64,000 bases of DNA from Odiellus spinosus (GCA_963920705.1 OY987230.1:7883185-7947184); one strand, 5' to 3'; positions 44,521-56,675 are shown, counted from the first letter of the stretch. Made by a program: numbers and translations. The notes: generated by a model not told the origin, from the letters alone.

Positions 44521-45370
44521 ATCCCCAGTGATCAACCACTAAGCCTCGCAAAATTCATATATCTATCGTTTGTTTTTCTAAATTATTAGAATCACGTTGC
44601 AATTTAGACAGTATATTTTTCATTTACGCGTATTCTATGTGTCTTGGCGAGCATACTTTTATAGACCAACATTGTTGCGAAATAAATATTATTATTTAGA
44701 AAGATTTCTTCCATTTTATTTCTATTTTTCAGGACTGTATGCTAGTTAGGTGTGCAGCTATTATTATGGAGTTGACCATCTTGGGTATTCTCCGAGGTAT
44801 TCCCTTCCCTTACAGAGATGTGACGCGTGTAAAAAAACGAAAACAATTCAGGCATAGCTGGATTCCCCCATATAGAATGATTTATTTTTCGCCGTCGAAG
44901 AGAGGAACCCCATGCACAAGTTGATCCTCGTCTTTGATATATTTCTACCTATGGTATTGCTAGTTAATATTATGTCGAGGGAGCCGCAACAAAAACATAC
45001 CGAGCCTATGGGGATGAGCTAGGCGATCCTGAAGTTGCAATGTAACAGGCTGCTATCTCTTCCCAAGCTTAAATATAACTAGATTTATTAACAAATTAAT
45101 AATCAAAAGCTAGGTAATTTTTAAACCGACGAGAAAAAAAAAATATTATTGCTCTCCTGCGGATGACAATTAGCAGGATGACTATTGTATTGGCATATTT
45201 ATTCTCAATCCGTCTCTAGAACTAAGCTAGCATGTACCTCATGCATGACTCATCTCCTCTTCTGCAAATCGAATTTTCAATCCCGCTCAAAAGACAGTTC
45301 AAAGAGCCTCAACAGAAATTTTCGAGAACTACTAAAAAACCAGACTTCGCGCTTAAAGTAGTAGCAGTCA
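44521..45370. other. Intergenic, nothing recognised
   Basis: Short frames at 44739-44924 and 45232-45543 lack domains; the second runs into the minisatellite. Confidence 0.4.
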
Positions 45371-45795
45371 ATGTTTTTTTATGTTTCCTAGGTGGTTCGT
45401 CACCAGCCAATGTTTATTATGGTTCCCAGGAGGTCCATCGCCACCCAATGTATATTATGTTTCCTAGGTGGTCCATCGCCAGCCAATGTTTATTATGGTT
45501 CATAGGTGGTCCATCACCAGCCAATGTATTTTATGGTTCCTAGGTGGTCCATCGCCAGCCAATGTTCATTACGTTTTCCAGGTGGTCCATCGCCTGGCAA
45601 TGTTTATTATGTTTCCTAGGTGGTCCATCGCCAGCCTATGTTTATTATGTTTCCTAGGTGGTTCATCACCACCCAATGTATATTATGGCTCCTAGGTGGT
45701 TCATCACCACCCAATGTATAATATGGCTCCTAGGTGGTCCTTCGCCAGCCAATGTTTATAATGTTTCCTATAGGCGGTCCACCATCGCCAGCCAA
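45371..45795. repeat. 38-bp minisatellite
   Basis: About eleven units of 'cctaggtggtccatcgccag ccaatgtttattatgttt'. Since 38 is not a multiple of three, the open frames across it are not coding repeats. Confidence 0.93.
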
Positions 45796-45804
45796 TGTTT
45801 CAAT

Positions 45805-45960
45805 TTCTTGCGATTAAATTCGGTAGCTTAGCACGAAAGAACAATTTGACAAGACCCGAATCGAGTCAGCCGTTGAGTGGTCTAATTTAAGGGTAATCTT
45901 CATTGAAAAATTACGATTATTCGACTCGCGAGTTCAAATATAGAAAAAAAATGCAAATGA
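45805..45960 (+). repeat. Family R dispersed repeat fragment
   Basis: Contains the TTTGACAAGACCCGAATCGA signature and the preceding GATTAAATTCGGTAGCTT block. Confidence 0.6.
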
Positions 45961-46612
45961 AATGTGGTAGGGCCTAGCTACAAACTACTCTCAAAGAAAA
46001 ATAAGAGATATAGTAGTGCCCCATCATCATTCACATCCACTTTATATACTGTAGGAAACGTAGGAAATAGGAAAACGCGTCAATTCCATTGGGGAGACAG
46101 AAATTTATCATCGAGATTGCCCGCGAGACGCCGCGTCTCATCACACACACTCCATGAACATAAAAAGAAGACACTTTTGTTTCTTATTGTAGAGAAATAT
46201 AGCTCCACAGCCCGTTGAATATAGGACCCTAGAGAAAATATCTCTCAGCTCTTATGGTCTAGAGATACGAAGAGATAGGGAGAAAGATAGGGAGAGAGAT
46301 AGACAGGGGATGGGAAAACTTAATTAGGCCGAACCAAAATATTAAACTTTTAAGCAAAGATTATCTCCCCCCCCCCCCCCCCCAACTTTACGGTCTTAAT
46401 GGGAGGTTGAAAGGGGTTGAAAAGTAAACCTGTAACCTATTTTGCACGTACTACCAGAGAAAAGTACCAAGATAACAAAATTTCCGTACATGCTAAGAAT
46501 AAACTCACTAGAAGTATGCAAATGACTTGTGCTTTGCGCAATTAATTTTCATTTTACAAAATGATAGACAATGTAAGCGACAGACAATTCGTAGTTTCGA
46601 CTGTTATGACAC
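45961..46612. other. Intergenic with a C17 run
   Basis: C run at 46367-46383. An 84-codon frame at 45964-46218 has no recognisable domain. Confidence 0.45.
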
Positions 46613-46767
46613 CCCTTTCAGACAAGGCGTAACAAGCCGGTTTAATCAGATTTAACCGAGGTTTTATCACAAGTAACCGAGGTTTATGTAACTGAGAAGG
46701 CTATCCTAAACCTCGGTTAAATCGGATTTAAACCAAGGTGAAGTACGTCTCGTCTAATTAAAGAGGG
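46613..46767. mobile_element. Family G MITE, simple copy
   Basis: 155 bp. Ends CCCTTTCAGACAAGGCGTAA and ...ACGTCTCGTCTAATTAAAGAGGG form imperfect inverted repeats. The arms contain AACCGGTTTAATCAGATTT-like sequence, the progenitor type of the satellite unit at 50.5-51.6 kb. Confidence 0.72.
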
Positions 46768-47233
46768 CATAAGGCTGAAACGTATTACAATAGACGCATA
46801 ACTCGATTCGTGCCTTGTTTTCACATACGACTTTTCATTTCGTGATCCCAGTTAATCAGGTCTTTGCATTGTATCAGGTATTCTTGCAGGCTTTTGGTTT
46901 CTGTTCCGCACACCTTTAATTTGTAACGGGGAACCGATGTAATCGAAGACAAATATGTTTCCCACCGATTGTTGGTTTGATAAATGGTATTTAATCAGTT
47001 ATGTATGTATATATCTATAGATATCCGATGGGAATGTTTCCTTTAAGCATATCAGCGTGGAGAGCGTACGATTGTAAATGGTTCTTGACTTCCGGTTCGA
47101 TCGAGATACAGTTTTGGTATAATCATCGAAAATTCGCGATGGTAAGTTGTTAATTTATAGAAATTGTACTTAATGAATCTTAAATATAATCTTCGTTTTA
47201 ACAGAACTAATGTTATCGTCTAGATTTGTACAT
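46768..47233. other. Intergenic, nothing recognised
   Basis: No repeat member or coding frame of interest. Confidence 0.45.
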
Positions 47234-47237
47234 TTAA

Positions 47238-47315
47238 AGTGAAGCTGACACCATTTTTTCGAATGAATATGGATCCTATTAAAACCCCATATTCAAAATT
47301 CTATACCTCTGGGTT
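47238..47315 (+). repeat. Family F terminus, isolated
   Basis: TTAA (47234-47237) followed by AGTGAAGCTGACACCATT, then TATACCTCTGGGTTGA as in the 25.8-kb copy, closer to the end than there. Confidence 0.55.
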
Positions 47316-48784
47316 GAGGCTGTCTGGCTCGAATGGTTTGGACTCTTCCTGGATATTTTGAGTCGGGAGAGAGGGACGGAATTTAAGCGGGCCGCGCTTG
47401 GCTATATGTCTTCCCCCCAACTTCGGAATTTCTCCGCAGAGTGGCGCTTCCTCCGTTCACTATTTACACCAACTGCGGCCGCTAGAGTGTCTCGAATCAG
47501 AATCTGCCGGTACATTTTCCACGGCCTTTGCGGATAATATTAAGCTACGGGGCGTTGTTTACTTTTATGGCAAAGAGTGACAAGATTTTTGATAGAGCCA
47601 ATAGCTGGTTCTTAAAATTTGCCGGACATATCCCATTTTCGACCCATATAAAGGATGAATTTATTGTTTACTTATTCGCCCGAAGTAACATTTGTGAACG
47701 AAACCAAGGAAAAATAAGATTAAGATTATAAATGAAACCAAAACAAAAACCACATGATTTTTCTTTCATGCTCCATTTAAAATAAAAGCTAAACGAATCT
47801 AAAAAACAAACAAACAAACCAAATCATAGACCTAATTTTAAAAGTGGCTCCATCGCATCCTTTTATCTGTCGGCACTGATGTTTCTATACCCCCCCCCCC
47901 CCTCCAACATAAAAAATACGATACCAACAGAACAATGGTCAAGAATAAACGAAAACAAAAAAAAAGCTATACAGAAAATACTCGCTTTTGAATGATGTAC
48001 TGTCATCTACAGTTTCTTTTCAGCAGAGAGATTCAATGAATGAAAAAAATATATTATCTGCACTACATTGTTCACGAAGAGGTTTCAAAAGAAAGAAAAC
48101 TACCGTAGTCTAAAGGAATAGTACCATAGGAGTGCCAAAGAGTAAGGCATTTGAAAGAATTTAATTATATTTATGAGGCATTTGACCAAAACCTCGCGCT
48201 CTAAATGAGTTTACTCCTCATATGGCGAGAACCAAGTCACACACTTCACTTCAAACACGTCGCTTAAGCCCAATCGCACACAGGTCGCTTAAGCCGTCGC
48301 TAATTCTGACCATAATTATTTCTATCAATATGAAAATTGAAATAAACTTAACTGTTGCCTAAAATTGCTATTATTGTAAATTAACGAGAAATCCTGATTG
48401 ATTTTTTGTACCATTTATACAAATAATTAAGTTTCCTAATCGATAAAAAAATATCATGTTACTCGCCATAATCATCCCTTTAATAACTCGGATTAGAGCC
48501 GATAGCCTACATCTTGATTATAAAAAAGTTTTGACTGTTCAAAATCTTTCATTCGGTTTTCAATAGAAAATGTCATTAACCTATTTTAGTGAGAAATAAA
48601 AAAGGGGGCAATTTTTTCATATTTGCTCCAATTTTATGATTCTATCGCGTTTAGCAAAATTAGTAGGAGAGATGCCATTTAAAGGATATTTCTCATTTAA
48701 ATAAACGACTTTGATTACAATTTAAAGATATTAATTTTGAGAAGTAAATATTGATATTTCGATCTGGTAACATCACAGGTTAAT
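47316..48784. other. Intergenic, nothing recognised
   Basis: A GC-richer patch at 47320-47560 has two short overlapping frames with no domain. A C13 run lies at 47890-47902. Confidence 0.4.
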
Positions 48785-49112
48785 AAGACGACGTATTGCG
48801 GGTGATGATGAAGCGAGTCCGATTTTCTCAGTCCATGGATTCACCCCAAGTATTCCAAAATTTGTACAAAAAGGCGGCCAGGTCCAGTATATTCTTTCTA
48901 GAGTAAATCAGACTCGAAATCGCGACGGCCGGGCGAAACACGCTCCTTCGTTTCGCGAGAGAGAGAGGGGAGAGTCGTTTTCCATCGATACATTTTCACC
49001 CAAGCAAACGTCTAGAAAGTTCGGCGCGATATTAGCACCGCCTACTTAGTTCCAATCTCAACAGCTAGAGAGAGTAATTTCGAATTCCTTTTCTCGACCG
49101 TTTAGAGTATTT
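48785..49112 (-). repeat. Family J dispersed repeat, copy 2
   Basis: Reverse-oriented relative of 30780-31110. The match resumes weakly after 49300, on the far side of an inserted family I element. Confidence 0.7.
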
Positions 49113-49292
49113 TAGAGGTCGGGGTATGGATAAGAAAGTTTCTGTTTGTTTTATCTTTATTCATATTTTGAAATTATTCACGGGGAGTCTATGATAAATG
49201 CAATGTTTTCGCGAATAATTTACCAATTATTTTTTATGATTAACTGATTAACCAAATATTTGTGGATAATCTTGTTCAAACCCCGACCTCTA
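49113..49292 (+). mobile_element. Family I hAT-like MITE, copy 3, nested in family J
   Basis: 180 bp with perfect ends TAGAGGTCGGGG and complement, 8-bp duplication GAGTATTT (49105-49112 and 49293-49300). Same length as copies 1 and 2 but more diverged internally. Confidence 0.85.
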
Positions 49293-49300
49293 GAGTATTT

Positions 49301-50253
49301 GGATTTTTTCCACTCTGTTGATTAATCAACTGTGGCAATGAACAATAATTTTAAAATTTATTTGGATATTTATTTCAAATGACCTGGTCTTAAACCATTT
49401 TCAAAACAGATTTCCTGGCCACTTTAGTGTTAAACAGTATTTTGGGATTCTAAGATAGACATAAGATAAACTTTATAATTAATTAAGAAACCCCTTATAA
49501 TACTAATTCCTTACAGAATAAGCAACATTTTATTCGAAACCCTTTGGGAAAATCTCAAAGGTCGTTGATTGAGTAAATATTTTGGTCGTAAGATTATTTT
49601 GCCTTAAAACCCATTCCATTAGGGAAAATTATTCCATCTTCACGTTAATTCGTATTAATCCCCACATATTAGTCCATGGTACTGGAAACTTATAGATCCT
49701 ATCTCCGGCTGGCCCTAAAAGGGACTACGAAACCTGGTTTTTATGGTAGAAAAATTGGATAAAACATCAATTTTGGTCAAAATCGAACCATAAGTGAATT
49801 TCTATAATATTGGCATTTTACTTTGGTAGTTAATTCATAAAAAACTCTACTCAAAAGAGTCAATTATTAAATTATGGTTTTTATACAACTTAAGAGAATG
49901 CTGAAAACAAGGCTTTCTACAAAATTTCGGACACGGTCACTTGAATCATTTCGTGAAACATCCTGTTTCAACGTAAGAACACGGGCAAACACGGTCAGTT
50001 CCCGCCCATTCCCCCAGTCTAATAAAAGGCGGGATTAGATACACGCCCACACCATTTGAAAAACATATTTTCTCTCGTCCAAATCTCTAGAAATCCCTCG
50101 TACGTAAAAACAGAAAAAAGTGCAGGAAATTCGGTAAGAACATAAGTAAATAAAACCTCTAGTAGCCATGGAGTCTATAGGGGCCATGAACTCATGTATG
50201 ACACAAAGAAAAGTATAGCGGCACTAACACGTCCAGATTAATCTTCCTCAGAA
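49301..50253. other. Intergenic; tail of family J, otherwise nothing
   Basis: The first 150 bp share pieces with the 29.8-29.9 kb repeat. No gene seen. Confidence 0.4.
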
Positions 50254-50313
50254 ACTGCGTTCATACTAGGCCTTGGAATCGATTTAAATCGTTTCAAAAC
50301 GTCTCGAAGAAAC
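50254..50313 (+). mobile_element. Family C MITE fragment (copy 9)
   Basis: Only the left terminus, CTGCGTTCATACTAGGCCTT and the next 35 bp, is present. Confidence 0.65.
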
Positions 50314-50504
50314 GAAAGATCACGCCTACTAATATACGACATTCACATTAGAGACTTTGAAAGCGTTTTGAATGCTCAAATTAACTTTTTAAGCAAATAA
50401 CTACATTAATGGACGAAGAATCGTTATACCCTCTTCAGACGCGGCATCATTAGCCGTGGTTTAATCAGATTTAACCGAGGTTTACATAGCCTTCTCAGTT
50501 CTAT

Positions 50505-51092
50505 AAACCACGACTAAATCTAATTAAACCACGACTAAATCTAATTAAACCACGACTAAATCTAATTAAACCACGACTAAATCTAATTAAACCACGACTA
50601 AATCTAATTAAACCACGACTAAATCTAATTAAACCACGACTAAATCTAATTAAACCACGACTAAATCTAATTAAACCACGACTAAATCTAATTAAACCAC
50701 GACTAAATCTAATTAAACCACGACTAAATCTAATTAAACCACGACTAAATCTAATTAAACCACGACTAAATCTAATTAAACCACGACTAAATCTAATTAA
50801 ACCACGACTAAATCTAATTAAACCACGACTAAATCTAATTAAACCACGACTAAATCTAATTAAACCACGACTAAATCTAATTAAACCACGACTAAATCTA
50901 ATTAAACCACGACTAAATCTAATTAAACCACGACTAAATCTAATTAAACCACGACTAAATCTAATTAAACCACGACTAAATCTAATTAAACCACGACTAA
51001 ATCTAATTAAACCACGACTAAATCTAATTAAACCACGACTAAATCTAATTAAACCACGACTAAATCTAATTAAACCACGACTAAATCTAATT
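50505..51092. repeat. 21-bp satellite block, 28 units
   Basis: Twenty-eight head-to-tail copies of 'aaaccacgactaaatctaat t' (21 bp), identical as far as I can see. The unit derives from the subterminal part of the family G inverted repeat (TTTAATCAGATTTAACCGAG in the other orientation). Confidence 0.97.
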
Positions 51093-51562
51093 AAACCACG
51101 ACTAAATCTGACTAATTAAACCACGACTAAATCTGACTAATTAAACCACGACTAAATCTGACTAATTAAACCACGACTAAATCTGACTAATTAAACCACG
51201 ACTAAATCTGACTAATTAAACCACGACTAAATCTGACTAATTAAACCACGACTAAATCTGACTAATTAAACCACGACTAAATCTGACTAATTAAACCACG
51301 ACTAAATCTGACTAATTAAACCACGACTAAATCTGACTAATTAAACCACGACTAAATCTGACTAATTAAACCACGACTAAATCTGACTAATTAAACCACG
51401 ACTAAATCTGACTAATTAAACCACGACTAAATCTGACTAATTAAACCACGACTAAATCTGACTAATTAAACCACGACTAAATCTGACTAATTAAACCACG
51501 ACTAAATCTGACTAATTAAACCACGACTAAATCTGACTAATTAAACCACGACTAAATCTGAT
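51093..51562. repeat. 25-bp satellite block, 18 units plus a partial
   Basis: The same unit with an added GACT (…CTAAATCTGACTAATT). Eighteen copies end in a partial unit that runs directly into the right inverted repeat of family G. The switch from 21 to 25 bp is abrupt. Confidence 0.97.
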
Positions 51563-51651
51563 TAAACCGGCTAGTTATGCCTCGTCTGAAAAGGGAATTA
51601 CAGCTGACCTTGTAAAAACGGTTAAAAACGGTCTCTAGTGCGAACGTGGCT

Positions 51652-52090
51652 TTAGAAACGTCCCATTTCTTAGAGGTCGAATTTACTTATGATAAGAGGA
51701 AATAACAAGGCGTTTCTAAATCTATTTTGGCAATTGCGAGTAAAGCTTCCTCGAATCATACACCACGCATAAAGCCTCCAGATACGTTTCTATTTATACT
51801 TAGGCTCCGCGGTTAGGTCTTCTAATACTAAATTTAGAAAGCAAAATCGTAAAGACCATAGAATAAGATATTTCAAATACTGTTGAAGCGAGGTAATTGT
51901 CATGACAAGTTATGACAAAAGATAATTTAATAGAAAATGAATAGGGTACTGTCATATCAAGCTGGAATAAAAAAATGAGTTATATATAACTGCTACATAA
52001 ACTATTTTTGACAGAATATTGTATACATTGGCTTTTAAATTCAAACAATTAGAGATTCTTTAAAGTGACTCAATATCCAATTAAAATACC
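51652..52090. other. Intergenic, nothing recognised
   Basis: No repeat member or coding frame of interest. Confidence 0.45.
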
Positions 52091-52094
52091 TTAA

Positions 52095-52690
52095 AGTGAG
52101 GCTGTCACTATTTTAATTATATCTTATAATTAATTACAAGTGATATTAAAAATTATTCTCATATTCCTATTTCTTTTGCTGGTATTAACTAAACTTTTAA
52201 CAGGAGACTCTGCACTCTTTTAGTAACAAAAACTTATTTACTCGGATGACGTTTGGAAACTAATACTTCATCATCAGGTCTGTTTTTGAAGCGTTCTAAA
52301 GAAACTTCAAATAAAAATATCTTAAGTATATAGGAATTTTTTCTGATATATGACGTCGTTTATTTCTGGAACTAACGATACGAAAGATAGTTAACTTTCT
52401 ACATTAAGTACTTTTACGACAAAGACTGCGCGAAAGAGACCTTATCACTCGTGCCGGAACGCGCGAGAATCAACTGTAGGCTCTGCAATAGTCACTCGAC
52501 CACCGCGATGACGTAGTATTGCGGGGAAATTTTATTTTTAAAATTTCGAAACAGGCGATTATAAAATTTGAATTTTTTTTACTGTCGCGGTAATTGCTTC
52601 TATGACATATGTATATATAATTTGAATCGTTTTTTAACGATCTTCCCGAAAACGATACTTAAAATATATTTGGAGTTCATCAAAAATCAG
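52095..52690 (+). mobile_element. Family F TTAA element, copy 2
   Basis: TTAA (52091-52094), then AGTGAGGCTGTCAC. It has the AAAGAAACTTCAAATAAAAA, GACCTTATCACTCGTGCCGG and GATGACGTAGTATTGCGG blocks. It keeps an intact 'gtacTTAAtgtagaaagtt' site that is occupied in copy 3. Confidence 0.65.
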
Positions 52691-53242
52691 AGACAGTCTC
52701 TCAGTTTTTAAGTGTATTATGATTTTGCAGAAAAATACAAAAAATATTTTAGAAAAATATGCGAAAATAATATACTGCAATATTTTCGACTTTATCGAAA
52801 TGTAACATAATTGATTTTTAACGTGTCTTCCATTATTATATCAGATTTCCAATATTTTGAAGTGAAATACAAGGTAAACTAGTTTTAATTACGGAATATT
52901 ATCACAGTTTTTAATTAAAGTATGGTCAGTTTCGATCTACGAAACAAATTGTAGCTTTCGCTTAACGCGAGGTTCCGGAGTTTACTAATATAATATGAAA
53001 GCTTTTATAAATTTCTTAATTTTATTAATTTAACTTAATAGCTTTACCCTCTTGGTCATTTAAATTAGCCTTCGACTTACAATATAGTATTAATTTTCAT
53101 GTTTTATGTAAAACTTTAATTTACTTTTAAATACAGTGTAAGGTCGCCAGCCCCCTAAAGGTTCCTCCCTGTTTATAAAGAGACTTATCAGGAGGAAATA
53201 AATATTCATTAATTCAATTAACATCGGAGAGCGAGGGTTGGA
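52691..53242. other. Intergenic, nothing recognised
   Basis: AT-rich, no features seen. Confidence 0.45.
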
Positions 53243-53412
53243 ACATTTCTACTGGCGCCGGAAGAAAACATATTAGATATTTAGCCCCTACAAGTAGCCT
53301 TCACTCTGAGCATCAAAGTGCGACGGTAAAAACATTTCTACAGGCGTCAATAGAAAAAGCATTAGATATTTGGCTCCTACAAGTAGTCTTCACTCTGAAC
53401 ACTCAATTGAAA
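53243..53412. repeat. Two 89-bp direct repeats
   Basis: 'acatttctacwggcg..attagatatttrgcycctacaagtag..ttcactctga' occurs at 53243 and again at 53332. The CTACAGGCG part resembles a motif in the fold-back element arm. Confidence 0.75.
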
Positions 53413-53509
53413 ATTAGCCATAATGAATAGGATTGAGCAAATCCACCGACGTCAACCCCTCGTGGAATTTTATTTATTTTATTAGTTAATCACCTCGAAA
53501 AGTGATTAA

Positions 53510-53953
53510 AGGGACACTTGGAGCTAAAAATGGAACAGCTTTTGAATTTCGGAATCACCGTGATATAAAAAATATTCGAGAATTATTTTCGCCATTTTTA
53601 GACACGTTTTTGGTGTTTAAGTTTGGTAAAATTTGAATGCAACTAAGTATAAATTCGGGCCAATCATATTATTTCAGCCTTCAACAGCGCTTTTAATGTC
53701 TTAACATTAAGAGAATAAGCTGGCGTTTCATGTCGAATACCTATTCTTTTAATGTTAGCGCATCACAAGCGCTATTGAAGGCGGCAATAATATGATTCGC
53801 CCGAATTTACATTTATTTTAACTTTACCAAACTTTACAAAATAATTTAAACAAGAAAAACGTTTCTAAAAAAATGCTTAAAAACTCTTTAATATTCATAG
53901 TGATTCCGAAAATAAATTCAACATCTGTTATATTTTTAGTTTCAAGTTCACCT
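53510..53953. mobile_element. Family E TTAA element, copy 3
   Basis: TTAA (53506-53509) at the left, TTAG at the right. Ends AGGGACACTTGGAGCTAAAA and complement. This is the uninterrupted form of the element at 10.6-11.3 kb. Confidence 0.8.
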
Positions 53954-53959
53954 TTAGTT

Positions 53960-54240
53960 TTTAGAAATTGTAAATTTCGTTAGAGGTCAAATTCTGTTGG
54001 AATTTTTCAATTTGGACCATTCTTGCTTCAATTAGAATTTTTTTCCACATTGGGTAAGTCTATTTCTATGTGAAGACATTGAAATCAATAGTTAAACCGA
54101 CGCCACGCGTATGTAAAAACAGCCTTGGGATTTGTTTTTCAATTTCTAAAGATTAAATTCGCTAGCTTGGAAGAGATCACTATTTGACAAGGCTCGAATC
54201 GAATCAGGTAGCGATCTGTTTCAAAGAAAATTTGTATAAA
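53960..54240 (+). repeat. Family R dispersed repeat
   Basis: Contains ACCGACGCCACGCGTATGTA, AATTTCTAAAGATTAAATTC and TTTGACAAGGCTCGAATCGA in the family order. Confidence 0.65.
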
Positions 54241-54589
54241 TAGGAGCAAAAATACCTCCATGCTAAAAATTAAACACGCATCAGGTGCAAAACTAGTTCA
54301 AACAAGGTAAATATTTGATATTATAAATATACGCACATTCCTAACTTAACAAACTATGGTTTAATATTTTAAAATATATTTTATCTACGTCAAAATGAGG
54401 AGAGGTGATATTTGTGAACTCAAGTTACATGGAATATAAATATCGATCAATAAAAAAATCCTAAAAATATATTCGATAGCTCAGCCAAGGTTTCGGATTT
54501 TTCTAATAAATCTTTGACAGCGTTAAAACTCGATATCGCCTGCACTTAGGTTCAAACCAGCAGAGGGGACGCCATTTTTTAAACCCCAT
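54241..54589. other. Intergenic, nothing recognised
   Basis: AT-rich, no features seen. Confidence 0.45.
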
Positions 54590-54596
54590 CTTAGAC

Positions 54597-54877
54597 CAAG
54601 GAGGATTAGACAAGGAGAAGAAATGTGGGGACGGCGCGGTTCCTACTGCGTCGGCCTAAACTCCCACTCTGGGAGAACGGGGGTAGAGACGTTTCGTGGT
54701 AAAATGTTGTCACGTGGGTAAAACGAATCCTTTATGAGACGCGCTAGCTAGCGACCACGTGACAACAGTTTACCTCGAGAATTTCCTATCCCCCCTTTCC
54801 ACCCGAGTGGGAGGTTGGCTCTTCTCTCTCTAACTCAACGCAGCCCCACATTTCCTCTCCTTGTCTAATCCTCCTTG
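54597..54877 (+). mobile_element. Family B MITE, copy 3
   Basis: 281 bp, ends CAAGGAGGATTAGACAAGGA and complement, 7-bp duplication CTTAGAC (54590-54596 and 54878-54884). Differs from copy 2 at only a few bases, with matching changes in both ends (TTAGACAAGG and CCTTGTCTAA). Confidence 0.88.
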
Positions 54878-54973
54878 CTTAGACTTGGATAAAAAAAACT
54901 TCTAAAAAGGGAGTGAGAAAGACAGTGGACTTCGCGTGGTTGGATACTTTTTAAGAACAGAATTTGAATAATT

Positions 54974-55325
54974 CGGTGAGACACTGTAAATTAGGCTTAG
55001 CAATCCACTGTAAATGTTCACAATTGCCTAAATGTTTTACAATATGACGTGAAGTTACGTATCGGTGAGACACTGTAAATTAGGCTTAGCAATCAATTGT
55101 AAATGTTCACAATAACCTAAATGTTTTACAATATGGCGTGAAGTTACATATCGGTGAGACACTAAATTAGGCTTAGCATTGCATTGTAAATGTTCACAAT
55201 TGCCTAAATGTTTTACAATATGACGTGAAGTTACGTATCGGTAAGACACTGTAAATTAGGCTTAGCAATCCATTGCAAATGTTAACAATTGCCTAAATGT
55301 TTTACAATATGACGTGAAGGTTACG
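54974..55325. repeat. 89-bp tandem repeat, four units
   Basis: Units start CGGTGAGACACTGTAAATTA at 54974, 55063, 55152 and 55239. Each contains TTAGGCTTAGCA and TGTTTTACAATATGACGTGA. Confidence 0.93.
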
Positions 55326-55812
55326 TAACGAAAATAACGAGCGCTTCATTTTTAAACGATAAAAAAATGGAAAGAAACGTACGGTTGGGTTCGTTAAACG
55401 TCAACGTTACGTTAATACGATAATGTGAAATAAGCGCCTATATAGTGTGCTACTTTCTTAGACTAAGCGTATTGATCCTTGGTTATTTAATGCCTATATT
55501 ACCTAATTGTTACGCGGCTACTGTTTAGAGGACCAATAAGGATACACCACAATTTTATGTTTTACTCAATGATACAGTGTATGCGAGTTCATAGTTCTAG
55601 CTCTGAAGATTATAGGCCTACAGGTCACATTGTCGAATTCGATTAGGCGCTGCATTTATAGAGCTGTTATAGATTTTCTAGAATATTGTAGGCAAGTGGT
55701 ATGACAAAATACGTTTCTGAGACACTTCAATTGTGATGGATTTGGTTTTCATCACGGAATAGATAATTCAAAACCAAATCTAGCCAGATTTCCAAAAATA
55801 GTTCCTTGCCTT
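55326..55812. other. Intergenic, nothing recognised
   Basis: No repeat member or coding frame of interest. Confidence 0.45.
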
Positions 55813-55816
55813 TTAA

Positions 55817-56142
55817 AGGGAGAATGCAACCTAACAACAAGTTATTTTATATAAATTTTTATCATTTTAATAGGCCTAATCCATCAATAAAAAAAGGACA
55901 AACAAATATTAAACTAGAAATAAATTTAAAACTTACCATCAAAATAGGCTTAGCTGGATATACGCGTCACCGATCAATGTAGGGAGTTCAGGTGATCTGC
56001 ATGAATCCAGCTAAGCTTATTTTGATGGTAAGTTTTAAAATTATTTCTAGTTTAAAAAATTGTAATTTTTTTACTGTAGGAGTAGGCATATTTAAACGAT
56101 AAGGAATCGATAAAAACTCATTTGTTAGGTTGCATTCTATCT
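55817..56142. mobile_element. Family A fold-back MITE copy 7
   Basis: TTAA at 55813-55816, left end AGGGAGAATGCAACCTAACA. The right end GGTTGCATTCTATCTTTATT is decayed. Confidence 0.78.
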
Positions 56143-56671
56143 TTATTTTTTGATATAAACCTTTTTTTCGAAGTGAATAGAAAAACAGGTCCGGTATATT
56201 AAATTGGCAATTGACTTAACTCGCGTTATGTGGTTAACTTAATGCGTTTTTTATTGGTGCACTCAAATTCAGAATATTCAAACTAAACACGCGGGAAGCG
56301 AGCTAAATTCGATTTTCTATAGCTGTAAGTATACGCAATTTCAACCTTAGAAGGTTATAAATTACCGTACAAAAATTGCTTTCCAAAGGAAATTTAGGTT
56401 TCTTTCAAGAATATATTACGCGCATAACGATACCACTTTAGATACAAAATAAATTTCGGGGTCTCCTCTCTACGCGACTAAATACAAAGAAAGCACTCAA
56501 GTTAAAATTAGATTTTTCTATCGATAAGGCTATCACACGCAGTTATCGAATAAAACTTTCCCCTTTTAATACACGCAGCTTCAGTTAGAAATTTCAGAAC
56601 GTGACATAGCTAGGTTCAAGATGTAGGAGACACTAGGCCCATTCCAAGATTTTTTTTCGCGTTTTAACCAC
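56143..56671. other. Intergenic, nothing recognised
   Basis: No repeat member or coding frame of interest. Confidence 0.45.
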
Positions 56672-56675
56672 TTAA

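Larger units (their letters stand above)
50429..51595. mobile_element. Family G MITE with satellite-expanded interior
   Basis: 1167 bp. Ends CCCTCTTCAGACGCGGCATC and ...GGCTAGTTATGCCTCGTCTG AAAAGGG are the family G inverted repeats. Almost all of the interior is tandem repeat. No clear target duplication was found. Confidence 0.82.
50336..51651 (+). mobile_element. Family H MITE copy 3, split by an expanded family G element
   Basis: The left end ACATTCACATTAGAGACTTT and right end CGGTCTCTAGTGCGAACGTG belong to family H. The middle is occupied by the G element at 50429-51595. The sequence on each side aligns with the uninterrupted copy at 28.9 kb. Confidence 0.78.

Noticed and set aside
45232..45695. 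Open frames with repeated 'GGxSPANVYYG'-like segments
   Set aside because: The 38-bp unit is not a multiple of three, so the repeats cycle through all frames; no conserved reading frame exists.
50505..51562. CRISPR-like regular array
   Set aside because: Units are 21 or 25 bp directly head to tail without spacers, and the setting is eukaryotic.
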